NCBI GenBank assembly: GCA_029077825.1
Contig: JAQNCT010000001.1
Span: 1 to 64,000 of the forward strand
Origin: Acidocella sp.
Lineage (GTDB): Bacteria; Pseudomonadota; Alphaproteobacteria; Acetobacterales; Acetobacteraceae
DNA length: 64,000 nucleotides
Direction: 5' to 3'
Within the stretch, counting starts at the first letter, position 1. Each line of letters begins with the position of its first letter. Shown piece after piece: positions 35,203 to 47,017 of this stretch. The notes under the pieces were generated by a model. The model did not search any database. It saw only the letters and a program-made list of their open reading frames with translations, and was not told the DNA's origin. Made by a program: the position numbers and the translations under genes.

Positions 35203-37017
35203 TTACGCTGCCAACTCGTCAATGAACCCAGAGATAACATCCAGACCCTTCTGCCAGAACGCCGGTTCACTGGCGTCCAGCCCAAATGGTGCCAGCAGTT
35301 CCTGGTGGCGTAACGTGCCACCAGCGCGCAACATGGTGAGATATTTTTCGGTAAATTCGGCGGCCTTCCCGGCAGTTTTTTGCTCGGTGTAAACGGCGTA
35401 CAGCGCATTCACCAAGCAATCGCCGAATGCATAGGCATAGACATAGAACGGCGAGTGAATGAAATGCGGCACATAGGCCCAGAACAAGCGGTATTCAGGG
35501 TCAAAATGGAAGGCCGGTCCTAAACTTTCAGTCTGCACTTGCAGCCAGATTTCACCAATTCGTTCGGGCAGAATTTCGCCATGCCGGCGCTCATCATGGA
35601 TTTTTTTCTCGAACTGATAAAACGCAATCTGGCGCACCACCGTGTTCAGCATATCCTCAACCTTTTGCGCCAGCATAATGCGGCGGCGCTTTGGGTCGCT
35701 CTCGGCATCCAGCAACGCCCGGAAGGTCAGCATCTCGCCGAACACGCTGGCGGTTTCCGCCAGAGTTAACGGCGTGCCGGACATTAAATAACCCTGCTGT
35801 GCCGCCAGCACTTGGTGTACGCCGTGCCCCAGCTCATGCGCCAGCGTCATCACATCGCGCGTGCGGCCATGAAAATTCATCAGCACAAACGGATGCGCTG
35901 AGGGCACGGTAGGGTGGGCAAACGCCCCACCTGATTTTCCCGGACGCAAGGCCGCGTCAATCCAGTTCTGCTCGAAAAACGGCTTGGCGGTGGCTGCAAG
36001 TTCTGGTGTGAACGCGCCATAAGCATCGAGCACGCAGGCTTTGGCTTGCGGCCAAGAAATAGCCTTGTCACCATCATCAGGCAGGGGCGCGTTACGGTCC
36101 CAATATTCGAGTTTTTCCAACCCCAGCCATTTGGCTTTCATCGCGTAATAACGATGCGAGAGCTTACCATAGGAGGCCACGACAGCAGCGGAAAGCGCAT
36201 CCACCACCTCGTCCTCAACCATGTTCGAGCGGTTACGGTAGCTCGATGGCTTAGGGTACTGCCGCCATTTATCATCAATCTCTTTATCTTTAGCGAGCGT
36301 ATTGGTGATGAGGGAAAATAATTTTTCCTGCTTGCCAATCGCCTCACCAATGGCTTTGCCGGCAGCTTCACGCACATCACGCGCAGGGTCTGATAGTTTG
36401 TTCAGCACCGCTGACAAAGTTAAGTCCTCACCGCGCAACGAAATCCGCATCCCCGCGGTAGTTTCATCGAACAGCCGACTCCAGGCGGAATGACCGCTAA
36501 GGTCTTTTTCGAGCAGCAGCTTCTCAAGCTCATCGGAGAGCTGATGCGGCAGAAACACCCGCAAATCGCGCAGCCACGAGGCATAATGCGCCAGCGCCGG
36601 GTCTTGCAATTTCACCGCCAGATCAATCTCCGCAATGCGGTTGATCTCGAGTGTGAAAAACAGCAAAAACATGTTGATGGTGGTGCCGCGTTCGCTCATG
36701 GTCTGATAGAATTTACCGCAAGCAGGGTCAGTGGAATCGGCGGCAAACAGCAGTTGCGCATAGGATAATACCCGGCCCAGCCGTTCCTCGATGCGCTCAT
36801 AACCAACGATCGCAGCGCCCAGTTCAGCGCCGGACAGGGTAACAATTTTGCCCTTATAGCGAGCCTCGAACGCCTTCGCCTGATGCTCAATTTCAGCCAG
36901 ATCGGTGGTGATGCGCGGGTCGGTGGCGGCGCCATAGAGATCACTTAAGTCCCAGACTGGTATTTCCCCGCTGCCCCCCATACCTTCGGGCTGATAGGCT
37001 TGTCCTGAATCGCGCAT
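35203..37017 (-). CDS. pepF: M3-family oligoendopeptidase (PepF)
   Basis: Cytosolic zinc peptidase of 604 residues, cleaving short peptides. The zinc motif HELGH occurs in TLAHELGHGVHQVLAAQQG, and the third ligand is the Glu in TLAETASVFGEML. The long N-terminal helical part and the C-terminal FWAYVPHFIHSPFYVYAYAFG block are typical of the PepF/M3 clade. ATG 37017 is preferred; TTG at 37020 directly precedes it and has a slightly better spacing from AAGGAG. It is divergent from the APC permease and transcribed together with the downstream ABC1 kinase. Confidence 0.93.
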   Translation of the reverse strand: MRDSGQAYQPEGMGGSGEIPVWDLSDLYGAATDPRITTDLAEIEHQAKAFEARYKGKIVTLSGAELGAAIVGYERIEERLGRVLSYAQLLFAADSTDPACGKFYQTMSERGTTINMFLLFFTLEINRIAEIDLAVKLQDPALAHYASWLRDLRVFLPHQLSDELEKLLLEKDLSGHSAWSRLFDETTAGMRISLRGEDLTLSAVLNKLSDPARDVREAAGKAIGEAIGKQEKLFSLITNTLAKDKEIDDKWRQYPKPSSYRNRSNMVEDEVVDALSAAVVASYGKLSHRYYAMKAKWLGLEKLEYWDRNAPLPDDGDKAISWPQAKACVLDAYGAFTPELAATAKPFFEQNWIDAALRPGKSGGAFAHPTVPSAHPFVLMNFHGRTRDVMTLAHELGHGVHQVLAAQQGYLMSGTPLTLAETASVFGEMLTFRALLDAESDPKRRRIMLAQKVEDMLNTVVRQIAFYQFEKKIHDERRHGEILPERIGEIWLQVQTESLGPAFHFDPEYRLFWAYVPHFIHSPFYVYAYAFGDCLVNALYAVYTEQKTAGKAAEFTEKYLTMLRAGGTLRHQELLAPFGLDASEPAFWQKGLDVISGFIDELAA

Positions 37018-37097
37018 CAAATTTGGGCTCCTTAATTACCACCTGATGTAAGCGCTCATGCGCTGACGTCAAATACATATTGAACAGGAGCGAGGCA

Positions 37098-38663
37098 TTG
37101 CCGACAGATGGGTTAAGGCGGGATGCAGGCAAGATTGGGCTGCTATTTGCGAGCCTCGGCGGCATGATCGGCTCGGGCTGGCTGTTTGGGGCCATGAACG
37201 CCGCCAAAATCGCCGGACCTGCCTCTGTCATCTCCTGGGCGATCGGCGGGACAGCCGTGCTGTTGCTGGCATTTGTCTATGCTGAACTCACCACCATGTT
37301 CCCCAAACCCGGCGCGGTGATTGTGTTTCCCAAGCTCTGCCATGGCCATCTGGCCGCCCAGATCATGAGCTGGGTGAATTTTTTGGCTTATGTCTCGGTG
37401 GCACCCGTCGAGGCGGTGGCGGTGGTGTCCTATACCAACAACTACCTCCCCGGCCTGGTGGTGCCGCAATCGGGGGGGCTGACTCTGGCGGGCGTGGCCG
37501 CCTCAGCGGCGCTGATGGCGCTGTTCATCGTCATCAATCTACTGGCTATCAGGTTGGTGCTGGTGGTGAATAACGCCATTACCTGGTGGAAACTGGCGGT
37601 GCCTGCCCTCACCGTGGTGGCGCTGATGCTGGTGCATTTCCGTGCCGCCAATTTCACCCAATTCGGCTTCGCCCCTGCCGGGGTGAACGGGGTGTTGAAA
37701 GCGGTTTCAGGTGCCGGGATTATCTTCACCTATCTGGGGTTCCGCCAGGCCATTGAGCTGGCGGGGGAATCATCAAACCCCAAGCGCAATTTGCCGTTCG
37801 CCATTGTGGGGTCAGTGTTGTTTTGTGTTTTGCTTTACGTGGGGCTGCAATTGGCATTCATCGGCGCCCTGGCGCCCGCCGACCTCGCGCACGGCTGGAA
37901 CCACATTAATTTCCCCGGCATTTCGGGGCCGTTTGCCGGGCTGGCCAGTCTGCTGGGGTTAAGCTGGCTGGCGGTATTGCTTTATGCTGATGCTGCCATC
38001 TCCCCCGCCGGCACCGGGATTATTTATAACACCACAACAGCGCGGGTAATTTATGCCACGGCGCAGGAGGGCTTTCTTACCAAAAAATTCGCAACAGTTT
38101 CTAAAACTGGGGTGCCGGTGAGCAGCCTGGGTTTGAGTTTTGTGGTGGGGTTGTTGTTCCTGGCCCCGCTGCCCTCTTGGCGGCTGTTGGTAACGTACCT
38201 CTCCTCCATCGGCGTGCTGGCCTATGGGGTAGGGCCGCTGGTGCTGATATCTTTCCGCAAAACCCTGCCCGAGGCAGAATTTCCCCGGCCATTCCGGCTG
38301 GCCTACGCGCCGTTATTCGCAACCCTGGCCTTTATGGTGGCAAATTTTGTGGTGTTCTGGGCGGGGGCGAGTGTTGCCAACCATTTGTTCGGCGGGCTGG
38401 GCATCGCGTTTGTTATTTACGTTGCCTACCAATTCGCCACCCGCCGCACGCTAGCGCATCTTGAATGGCGGGGTGCCTGGTGGTTCGCGCCATACTTCGG
38501 CGGGTTATGGGCGATCACTGCGTTTGGCGGCACCGGCTGGATGGCTTCGGTGCTGCTTGTGGTATTCAGCCTGATCATCATAACACTCGCCCGCGACGCC
38601 GCGATGCCTGACCCTGCCGAAGCCCGCGCACAGTTTTATGACCGAGATCGCAACAAAATTTAA
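37098..38663 (+). CDS. APC-superfamily amino acid permease
   Basis: Inner-membrane permease of 521 residues with about 12-13 hydrophobic segments. The first helix carries GLLFASLGGMIGSGWLFGAMNAAKIAGPAS, the unwound GSGWL glycine motif typical of the superfamily, and the ELAGESSNPKRNLPFAIVGSV region matches amino acid-polyamine-organocation permeases. Substrate cannot be named. The start is taken as TTG 37098, seven bases after AGGAG (37086-37090); no ATG lies nearby until inside helix 1. The gene is followed by the tandem repeat array that separates it from convergent argG. Confidence 0.85.
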   Translation: MPTDGLRRDAGKIGLLFASLGGMIGSGWLFGAMNAAKIAGPASVISWAIGGTAVLLLAFVYAELTTMFPKPGAVIVFPKLCHGHLAAQIMSWVNFLAYVSVAPVEAVAVVSYTNNYLPGLVVPQSGGLTLAGVAASAALMALFIVINLLAIRLVLVVNNAITWWKLAVPALTVVALMLVHFRAANFTQFGFAPAGVNGVLKAVSGAGIIFTYLGFRQAIELAGESSNPKRNLPFAIVGSVLFCVLLYVGLQLAFIGALAPADLAHGWNHINFPGISGPFAGLASLLGLSWLAVLLYADAAISPAGTGIIYNTTTARVIYATAQEGFLTKKFATVSKTGVPVSSLGLSFVVGLLFLAPLPSWRLLVTYLSSIGVLAYGVGPLVLISFRKTLPEAEFPRPFRLAYAPLFATLAFMVANFVVFWAGASVANHLFGGLGIAFVIYVAYQFATRRTLAHLEWRGAWWFAPYFGGLWAITAFGGTGWMASVLLVVFSLIIITLARDAAMPDPAEARAQFYDRDRNKI

Positions 38664-38691
38664 CGAAAGTGAATTGACCGGACGTTACCGG

Positions 38692-39192
38692 CAAGCAGGA
38701 ACCTGCCCACCGTGAGGGGGTCCCCGCGTTCGCGGGGATGACGGGGGGCATTGGAAAGTTCAGTTGGTTGAGGGCGTTAATCCCGGATGGGATGATTTGT
38801 GTTGATCATCATTGCAACAATCCCCCCTGTCATTCCCGCGCAAGCGGGAACCTGCCCACCGTGAGGAGGTCCCCGCGTTCGCGAGGATGACGGGGGGCAT
38901 TGGAAAGTTCCTTTGTTTAAGGGGCGTTAATCCTGGATGGGATGATTTGTGTTGATCATCATTGCAACACTCCCCCCTGTCATTCCCGCGCAAGCGGGAA
39001 CCTGCTCACCGTGAGGAGGTCCCCGCGTTCGCGGGGATGACGGGGGGCATTGGAAAGTTCAGTTGGTTGAAGGCGTTAATCCCGGATGGGATGATTTGTG
39101 TTGATCATCATTGCAACACTCCCCCTGTCATTCCCGCGCAAGCGGGAACCTGCCCACCGTGAGGAGGTCCCCGCATTCGCGGGGATGACGGG
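38692..39192. repeat. Tandem array of ~149-bp units with paired GC palindromes
   Basis: This fills nearly all of the 592-base gap (38664-39255) between the permease and convergent argG. Unit starts at 38692, 38841, 38991 and 39139 give periods of 149, 150 and 148, with three full units and a partial fourth. Each full unit has the palindrome core TTCCCGC-GCAA-GCGGGAA, then TCCCCGCG-TT-CGCGGGGA about 23 bases later, and a ~85-base AT-richer spacer. The copies differ by few substitutions. The palindromes resemble the widespread CATTCCCGCG/GCGGGGATGA intergenic repeats that give false RKREP-like ORFs. No gene is supported here; a terminator or minisatellite role is possible. Confidence 0.88.
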
Positions 39193-39255
39193 CGGGGGAT
39201 GACAAGGGAGCGGGTGAGACGAACAGCCCCTAAGACGGGGCACGTAACGCAGTGC

Positions 39256-40482
39256 TTACAGCCCCCCGCCCCGGCGGCCTATGGTGGCACCAAGCCGCAA
39301 GCGCAGTGCGTTCAGCTTGATAAACCCAGCCGCGTCCTGCTGGTTATACGCCCCGGCGTCATCCTCAAACGTCACCATCCGGGTTGAATAGAGCGAGTGC
39401 GGGCTTTCACGGCCTATCACCGTTACATTGCCCTTATATAGCTTTAACCGCACCGTACCCGTAACAGAATGTTGGCTGGTATCGATCAATGCTTGCAGCA
39501 TCCGCCGCTCAGGTGAGAACCAGAAACCGTTATAAATCAGCTCCGCATAGCGCGGCATGATGCTGTCTTTCAAATGCCCGGCTTCACGGTCCAGCGTAAT
39601 GCTTTCAATGCCGCGGTGGGCGGCCAGCAAAATTGTCCCGCCTGGTGTTTCATACACCCCACGGGACTTCATGCCGACAAAGCGGTTCTCCACCAAATCC
39701 AACCGGCCAATGCCGTTGGCTTTGCCATATTCATTCAGCTTGGTGAGAATTGTTGCCGGTGACAGGCTTTCACCATTGATCCCCACCGCATCCCCCTGGT
39801 GAAAATCCACACTGATGATGGTGGCGAAATCTGGCGCATCCTCCGGTGAGATGGTGCGCTGATACACAATCTCTTCTGGCTCCAAAGCGGGGTCTTCCAG
39901 AATTTTACCCTCAGATGATGAATGCAGCAGGTTCGCATCCACTGAAAATGGCGCCTCACCGCGCTTATCCTTGGTCACGGGTATCTGGTGCGCCTCGGCA
40001 TATTCCAGCAGTTTGGTACGCGAGGTCAGTTCCCATTCACGCCACGGCGCGATCACTTTAATATTCGGGTTCAAGGCGTAATAGCCCAGTTCAAACCGTA
40101 CCTGGTCATTGCCCTTGCCGGTGGCGCCATGTGCCACAGCGTCAGCCCCTACCATCTCGGCAATCTCGATTTGGCGCTGTGCGATTAAAGGCCGGGCGAT
40201 TGAGGTGCCCAATAAATATTGGCCCTCATACAGCGCATTGGCTCGAAACATCGGGAACACAAAATCCTGCACGAAGGTCTCGCGCAGATCCTCGATGAAA
40301 ATCTGGCGGATACCAAACATCTCGGCCTTCTTGCGGGCCGGCTCCAGCTCCTCACCTTGGCCTAAATCCGCCGTAAAGGTTACAACTTCACAGTGGTAGG
40401 TATTTTGCAGCCAGCGCAGAATAACCGAGGTATCAAGCCCGCCAGAGTAGGCGAGGACGACTTTTTTGATGTCTTTGCTCAT
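39256..40482 (-). CDS. argG: Argininosuccinate synthase
   Basis: ATP-dependent joining of citrulline and aspartate in arginine synthesis, 408 residues. Seen: the PP-loop [75 protein letters not shown], and [15 protein letters not shown]. The ATG at 40482 gives the canonical [15 protein letters not shown]; the longer frame overlaps the hydroxylase gene. The start lies 13 bases after the stop of the fatty-acid hydroxylase-like gene, so argG appears to be the last gene of a leftward set with three envelope genes (ligase, beta-propeller, hydroxylase). Confidence 0.97.
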   Translation of the reverse strand: MSKDIKKVVLAYSGGLDTSVILRWLQNTYHCEVVTFTADLGQGEELEPARKKAEMFGIRQIFIEDLRETFVQDFVFPMFRANALYEGQYLLGTSIARPLIAQRQIEIAEMVGADAVAHGATGKGNDQVRFELGYYALNPNIKVIAPWREWELTSRTKLLEYAEAHQIPVTKDKRGEAPFSVDANLLHSSSEGKILEDPALEPEEIVYQRTISPEDAPDFATIISVDFHQGDAVGINGESLSPATILTKLNEYGKANGIGRLDLVENRFVGMKSRGVYETPGGTILLAAHRGIESITLDREAGHLKDSIMPRYAELIYNGFWFSPERRMLQALIDTSQHSVTGTVRLKLYKGNVTVIGRESPHSLYSTRMVTFEDDAGAYNQQDAAGFIKLNALRLRLGATIGRRGGGL

Positions 40483-40495
40483 GAAGCGGCTTGTA

Positions 40496-41440
40496 TTAGC
40501 CCGCGAAGGCCCTGCCAAGGGCTGCCACAAACATCTTGGCCCCGGCCCATTGCTGGGCCAGATAATTACCGGTGGCCAGTGCCTCAGGGGCGCGGGCATC
40601 GCCGGTGGGGAAATACACATCCGAGAAGTCGGCCGTCCCGAACATCATGTCCCAGTACGGAAACACCCCACCATAATTGCAGGATTTCCGCCCGGCGGCC
40701 TTCAGCGCATGGTGCAGCCGGTGGAAGCGCGGCGAGATTAGCAGCCGCTCACCCAGCCAGCCGAAGGACAGGCGGATATTGGCGTGCGAGAGGCTTTCAA
40801 TGAAGCGCAGCAGCAAAATCAGCAGCGGAAATTGCAGCGGCGGGATGCCAATGGCCAGCCCAACAATAAAAAACCACACGAACGAGATCAGATCATCGAG
40901 AATATGATTGCGGTCATCCGACCAAAAACTCATCTGCCGCTGCGCGTGGTGCAGCGCATGCAGCGCATACCAGGCCCGGAAGGTGTGGCTCAGGCGGTGG
41001 CGCCAATAGTCAGCAAAGTCCAGAATCAGCGCGTAAATGAGAAATGTAATAACCGGATGGCCGAACAAAGCCGGTACCCACATTTCCAGGTCAGGTAGTA
41101 CAAAGCCCCAATCCACCAAGCTGCCGGTAAATGCCACCTGCAACTGGTAGAACAGCAAAAAACTAACAATTGGCACCACGCCAACGCGGTTGAGAATGGT
41201 GTAAAGCACATCCACCCCCACCGCCTTGCGCGATGCCCAGCGCTCTACCGGAAATAGCGCTTCCAGCGGCCAGCACACTGCGTAGGTTACAATCACCGCG
41301 AACATGCCGTAAACGCAGATCAACGCCCAATCAAAAGACAGCTCTTCCCACTCCATCCAACCGAAATGATACAGAACTGGTAAGATCAGCCCTTGGTCAA
41401 TATCGCCGGCGATATTGCTGAAAAAGCGGTCGATCAACAT
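40496..41440 (-). CDS. Fatty acid hydroxylase/sterol desaturase-family membrane protein
   Basis: Integral membrane di-iron enzyme of 314 residues. Five hydrophobic segments alternate with the His clusters [14 protein letters not shown] and HRLHHALK, plus His in [10 protein letters not shown], which form the di-iron site of this superfamily. Members hydroxylate or desaturate lipids, sterols or carotenoids. A second, shorter family member lies at 55888-56484. The substrate is not known; a membrane lipid is likely. It lies 2 bases downstream of the YncE-like gene and 13 bases upstream of argG in one leftward operon. Confidence 0.83.
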   Translation of the reverse strand: MLIDRFFSNIAGDIDQGLILPVLYHFGWMEWEELSFDWALICVYGMFAVIVTYAVCWPLEALFPVERWASRKAVGVDVLYTILNRVGVVPIVSFLLFYQLQVAFTGSLVDWGFVLPDLEMWVPALFGHPVITFLIYALILDFADYWRHRLSHTFRAWYALHALHHAQRQMSFWSDDRNHILDDLISFVWFFIVGLAIGIPPLQFPLLILLLRFIESLSHANIRLSFGWLGERLLISPRFHRLHHALKAAGRKSCNYGGVFPYWDMMFGTADFSDVYFPTGDARAPEALATGNYLAQQWAGAKMFVAALGRAFAG

Positions 41441-41442
41441 TT

Positions 41443-42468
41443 TTACAAAACCTCCGCTGTCAGTTTACCCGGTTTACGCATCTCCGTGTTCAGGAAAATA
41501 CCATGCGGTGAACGGCCCACGTTGATTTTACTAAAATCCCCGCTCACCGGGTCTAAAACCGCCACCGCCTCAGCAAAGCGCAGCGCGATCCATAATTTAC
41601 CATCCGGGGCTTCACCCAAATCATCTGGCCCGCCCGGAAGGCTATAGGTGCGGCGTACCGTCAAAGTGGCGGGGTCAAGTGCTGTGAGCGTGCCGCCAAG
41701 GCGGTTTGAGACATAAAAGGTCGATTTATCAGCCGATAAAAATATATTATGAGCACCCTTGCCGGTTTTGATATGGCGCAGAATTTCTCCCTTTACCGGG
41801 TCCACCTCAACGATTCCATCAGCACCCATCAGGCAGACCAGAATTTTGCCCTTGTGCCACAGCACGCCGGCTGGGGTGGCACCAATTTTGATCTGCCAGC
41901 GCGTGGTCATGCTGGTCAGGTCAAACGAGACCAACTCATTACTGCCTTGCAGGGAATGAAAACTCCATCGGCTGTCTGGCGAAAAATCCAGATGGCTGGG
42001 CATTTTGCCGGGTGCAAAGCGCTTCACAAGTTTTAAGGTTGCGCCATCATAAATATCAACATGATTGATGCGCAGCGCGTTTACCACCAGATATTTTTGG
42101 TCTGGCGTATAACCCAGCTGATACGGATCTGCGATGGTCATATGGCCCAGCGGCGCGGCAGTGAGCGGGTCAAGCATGAACAATGAATTGCCGCTGGCAT
42201 CACAAATATAAAGCTTGCTGCGGTCGGGCGTCAGCACCCAATGGCTTGGCTCGCGGTAGGTGGGCAGGGTTCTCACCACCTGGCGGGTGGTCATATCAAT
42301 CACGCTAACGGTGGCTTCACCGGAGTTCATGACCAGGGCCAGGGGCGCGGACGCGCCTGAATTGTGAACCGCGGACGCGCCGGTGGTTGAGGGCGCGGAC
42401 GGGGTGTCCGCCAGGGCGGGTGTGAGACCAATAAGCGGGAGCGATAGGAAGCTGCGGCGGAGAATCAT
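41443..42468 (-). CDS. YncE-like beta-propeller protein, exported
   Basis: A 341-residue periplasmic seven-bladed beta-propeller. The N-terminus carries twin arginines (LRRSFLSLPLIGLTPALA), so Tat export is possible, though a Sec signal is also acceptable. A Thr/Ser/Ala-rich linker follows. Then blades repeat patterns such as VSVIDMTTRQVVRTLP, LYICDASGNSLFMLDP, VVNALRINHVDIYDG and FYVSNRLGGTLTALDPATLTVRR, as in the YncE/PQQ-dependent-like family. The role is unknown; such proteins often bind partners or DNA at the envelope. Its start overlaps the O-antigen ligase-like stop (ATGA). Confidence 0.82.
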   Translation of the reverse strand: MILRRSFLSLPLIGLTPALADTPSAPSTTGASAVHNSGASAPLALVMNSGEATVSVIDMTTRQVVRTLPTYREPSHWVLTPDRSKLYICDASGNSLFMLDPLTAAPLGHMTIADPYQLGYTPDQKYLVVNALRINHVDIYDGATLKLVKRFAPGKMPSHLDFSPDSRWSFHSLQGSNELVSFDLTSMTTRWQIKIGATPAGVLWHKGKILVCLMGADGIVEVDPVKGEILRHIKTGKGAHNIFLSADKSTFYVSNRLGGTLTALDPATLTVRRTYSLPGGPDDLGEAPDGKLWIALRFAEAVAVLDPVSGDFSKINVGRSPHGIFLNTEMRKPGKLTAEVL

Positions 42469-43706
42469 TCCTCCCCTTTAGGCGCATGTGATCGCGTTGC
42501 GAAGAGGGCGCTGACCCAAACGAAGAAAATGCTGCTTGTTGTTGCTATTAAAACATTATCTGTGGCTGCGTGAAGTGCGAAAGCAATGAAAATCAGTCGC
42601 AATAAACCACGCTGCGCTGAAGGTAAAAACCGGCTGCCGCGCCATGCCCAAAGGCCAATAAAAACCACCAGCAAACCAAGCCCGATGAACCCGCCCTCCG
42701 CGCCGATCCGTAAATATTCATTATGCGCGGCATTGGTGCCTATGGTGGCGCTTAAAATGGAGGTAACCGGCAGCACAAATTTACCGGCCCCTACCCCCCA
42801 GCCAACCAAGGGCGCGTTAGCGATGGCGGCCTCGAAATACGGCCAGACCAGATCCCGGTTGGAGAGATTGCCCGCCTCGCCAAGCTGCACAAGGTCAAAC
42901 ACCCGGATGAACGACAGCGCATTGGCAAATACCACCGCCAGGCAGGCCAAGGTACCACAAGCAGCCAGGAACATGATTTTCCCCATCGACGTAAACGGCG
43001 ATTGGGGCTGCAAAACCGCGAACAAGCTCACCAGCGCAGCCAATGCCAGCGGCACCCTGGCACCGGTTGCGAACAAAATGACGAGATTCACCAGCAGCCA
43101 GCCCACCTCTGCCCGCCGGACGCCAGCCGAAAGCTCGACCAGCCCGGCATAAATACCGATCAAGGCAAACCCCGCCAAATACGCTGGCTCGCCCGACGCC
43201 CCCAGCCGCAGTGCGCCTTGTTCAAGGTCATACATCGCATGCACCCCCGCCACTTGCAGCACAGCGCCAAACAATAATGTGCAAAACGGCGCAACAATGA
43301 CCGTGCGGGTCACCGCCCGGCACCAGCCTGACGGCAGTTTAACGAACCCAAATACAAACGGTGCCGCTGAGCCGGCCAATGAGCGCAGGCTGGAGAGTAG
43401 CGAGAGCCCCGGATACAGCCCGTGCGCCGCGCCCGTTATGAACATCGCTCCAAACCCGAAGCCCGGATTATACCGGTCGGCCTTCCACCCGCCGCGCAAC
43501 GCCAATGCCAGGGCTAGCGCCAATCCAGCACCCTTCATCGCACCGAGTATAGTCTCATACCCGCCGATCAGCCCGGCCAGCCAAATGTCCGGTGAGGTTT
43601 CCAAAAACAGCACCCACAGCACCAGCGCCGCCAGTGGATACCAAAAAGCCACGCCAAACGCGCACAGCAGACCCACGCCGCCCAGGCCAAGCACCAATGT
43701 CGTCAT
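42465..43706 (-). CDS. O-antigen ligase/Wzy-family membrane protein
   Basis: Polytopic inner-membrane protein of 413 residues with about 11 hydrophobic segments and a periplasmic loop ending with the Wzy_C motif HNEYLRIGAEGGFIGLGLLVVFIGLW. The family links O-antigen to lipid A-core (WaaL) or polymerises repeat units (Wzy); the two cannot be separated by sequence. It probably acts on glycan made by the 18-26 kb operon. ATG 43706 is used, since the frame upstream of it enters the intergenic region and hydrolase start. It is the first gene of the leftward set to argG. Confidence 0.83.
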   Translation of the reverse strand: MTTLVLGLGGVGLLCAFGVAFWYPLAALVLWVLFLETSPDIWLAGLIGGYETILGAMKGAGLALALALALRGGWKADRYNPGFGFGAMFITGAAHGLYPGLSLLSSLRSLAGSAAPFVFGFVKLPSGWCRAVTRTVIVAPFCTLLFGAVLQVAGVHAMYDLEQGALRLGASGEPAYLAGFALIGIYAGLVELSAGVRRAEVGWLLVNLVILFATGARVPLALAALVSLFAVLQPQSPFTSMGKIMFLAACGTLACLAVVFANALSFIRVFDLVQLGEAGNLSNRDLVWPYFEAAIANAPLVGWGVGAGKFVLPVTSILSATIGTNAAHNEYLRIGAEGGFIGLGLLVVFIGLWAWRGSRFLPSAQRGLLRLIFIAFALHAATDNVLIATTSSIFFVWVSALFATRSHAPKGEE

Positions 43707-43751
43707 GCGGGGCCTTGAGCATTTTGTTTCATGGGCCGATGTTAGAGGCAA

Positions 43752-44512
43752 ATGATTCTCAACTCCATCGAACAAGGCGCCGGCCCACCGCTGATTTTGC
43801 TGCACGGGCTATTTGGCGCAGCAAAAAATCTTGGAGTCATCGCCCGCGGCCTAGCAACCCACGCCCGGGTCATCTCGCTGGATTTGCGCAACCATGGTGA
43901 CAGCCCGCACCATGCCGCCATGAGCTACCCTGTCATGGCCAATGACGTGACCGAGACCATTGCAGCCCTTGGTATCACCACCACAGCACTTGCGGGCCAT
44001 TCAATGGGCGGCAAAATCGCCATGCATGTTGCCCTTGCTCATCCTGGCCTGATTACCAAACTGGCGGTGCTGGATATCGCGCCGGTCACTTATCAGCATG
44101 GCTATGACGCCTATGCCGCCGCCATGCAGCAATTGCCTCTCACCACCTCACTCACCCGCAGCGCCGCCGATGCCGCACTTACCGCCGCCATCCCAGACGC
44201 TAATTACCGCGCTTTCCTGCTCAACAACCTGATCCTGGGTGAGCAGCCGCGCTGGCGGGTGGGCTTAAACGAAATCCGCGCCGCGATGGGGCAAATGCTG
44301 CAATGGCAGGATCCGCCTGGGGCCGCCCCCTTCCCGAACCCAGCGTTATTTCTGCGCGGTGCAAACTCTGATTATGTGCGCCCCTCATCATACGACAAAA
44401 TCACCGCATTATTTCCTCATTCGCAAATCAAAACCATCGAACATGCGGCGCATTGGTTACACGCTGACCAACCCAAACCTGTGATCGCTGCTTTGCAGGA
44501 GTTTTTGTTATA

Positions 44513-44513
<1 letters not shown>
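43752..44513 (+). CDS. Alpha/beta-fold hydrolase
   Basis: Cytosolic esterase-like protein of 253 residues. It has the oxyanion region LILLHGLFGAAKNLG, then DLRNHGDSPHHAAMSYP, the nucleophile elbow GHSMGGKIAM (Ser in GHSMG), an acidic residue in FLRGANSDYV and the final His in HAAHWLHAD. This resembles the YbfF/abhydrolase acyl-esterase group. The natural substrate is not known. The stop shares a base with the start of the next FAD-oxidoreductase gene (TAATG), so the two are coupled. Confidence 0.88.
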
Positions 44514-46983
<2,470 letters not shown>

Positions 46984-46985
46984 AT

Positions 46986-47013
46986 AAACCGGGGGCGTAA
47001 AAGCCCCCCGTTT
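46986..47013. terminator. Hairpin between convergent eno and the V4R-like gene
   Basis: AAACCGGGGGC and GCCCCCCGTTT pair with one mismatch around a GTAAAA loop, followed by a short T-run on the + strand and A-run start on the - strand. It probably terminates both convergent genes. Confidence 0.6.
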
Positions 47014-47017
47014 GTGG

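Noticed and set aside
38760-39162. Short ORFs in the array (RGNDRG- and FPRKREP-like peptides)
   Set aside because: They are the well-known false translations of palindromic intergenic repeats, repeated in step with the DNA units and without ribosome sites.
38692-39192. CRISPR array at the repeats
   Set aside because: The repeat unit is ~149 bp with the intervening sequence also conserved; there are no short repeats with unique spacers and no cas genes nearby.
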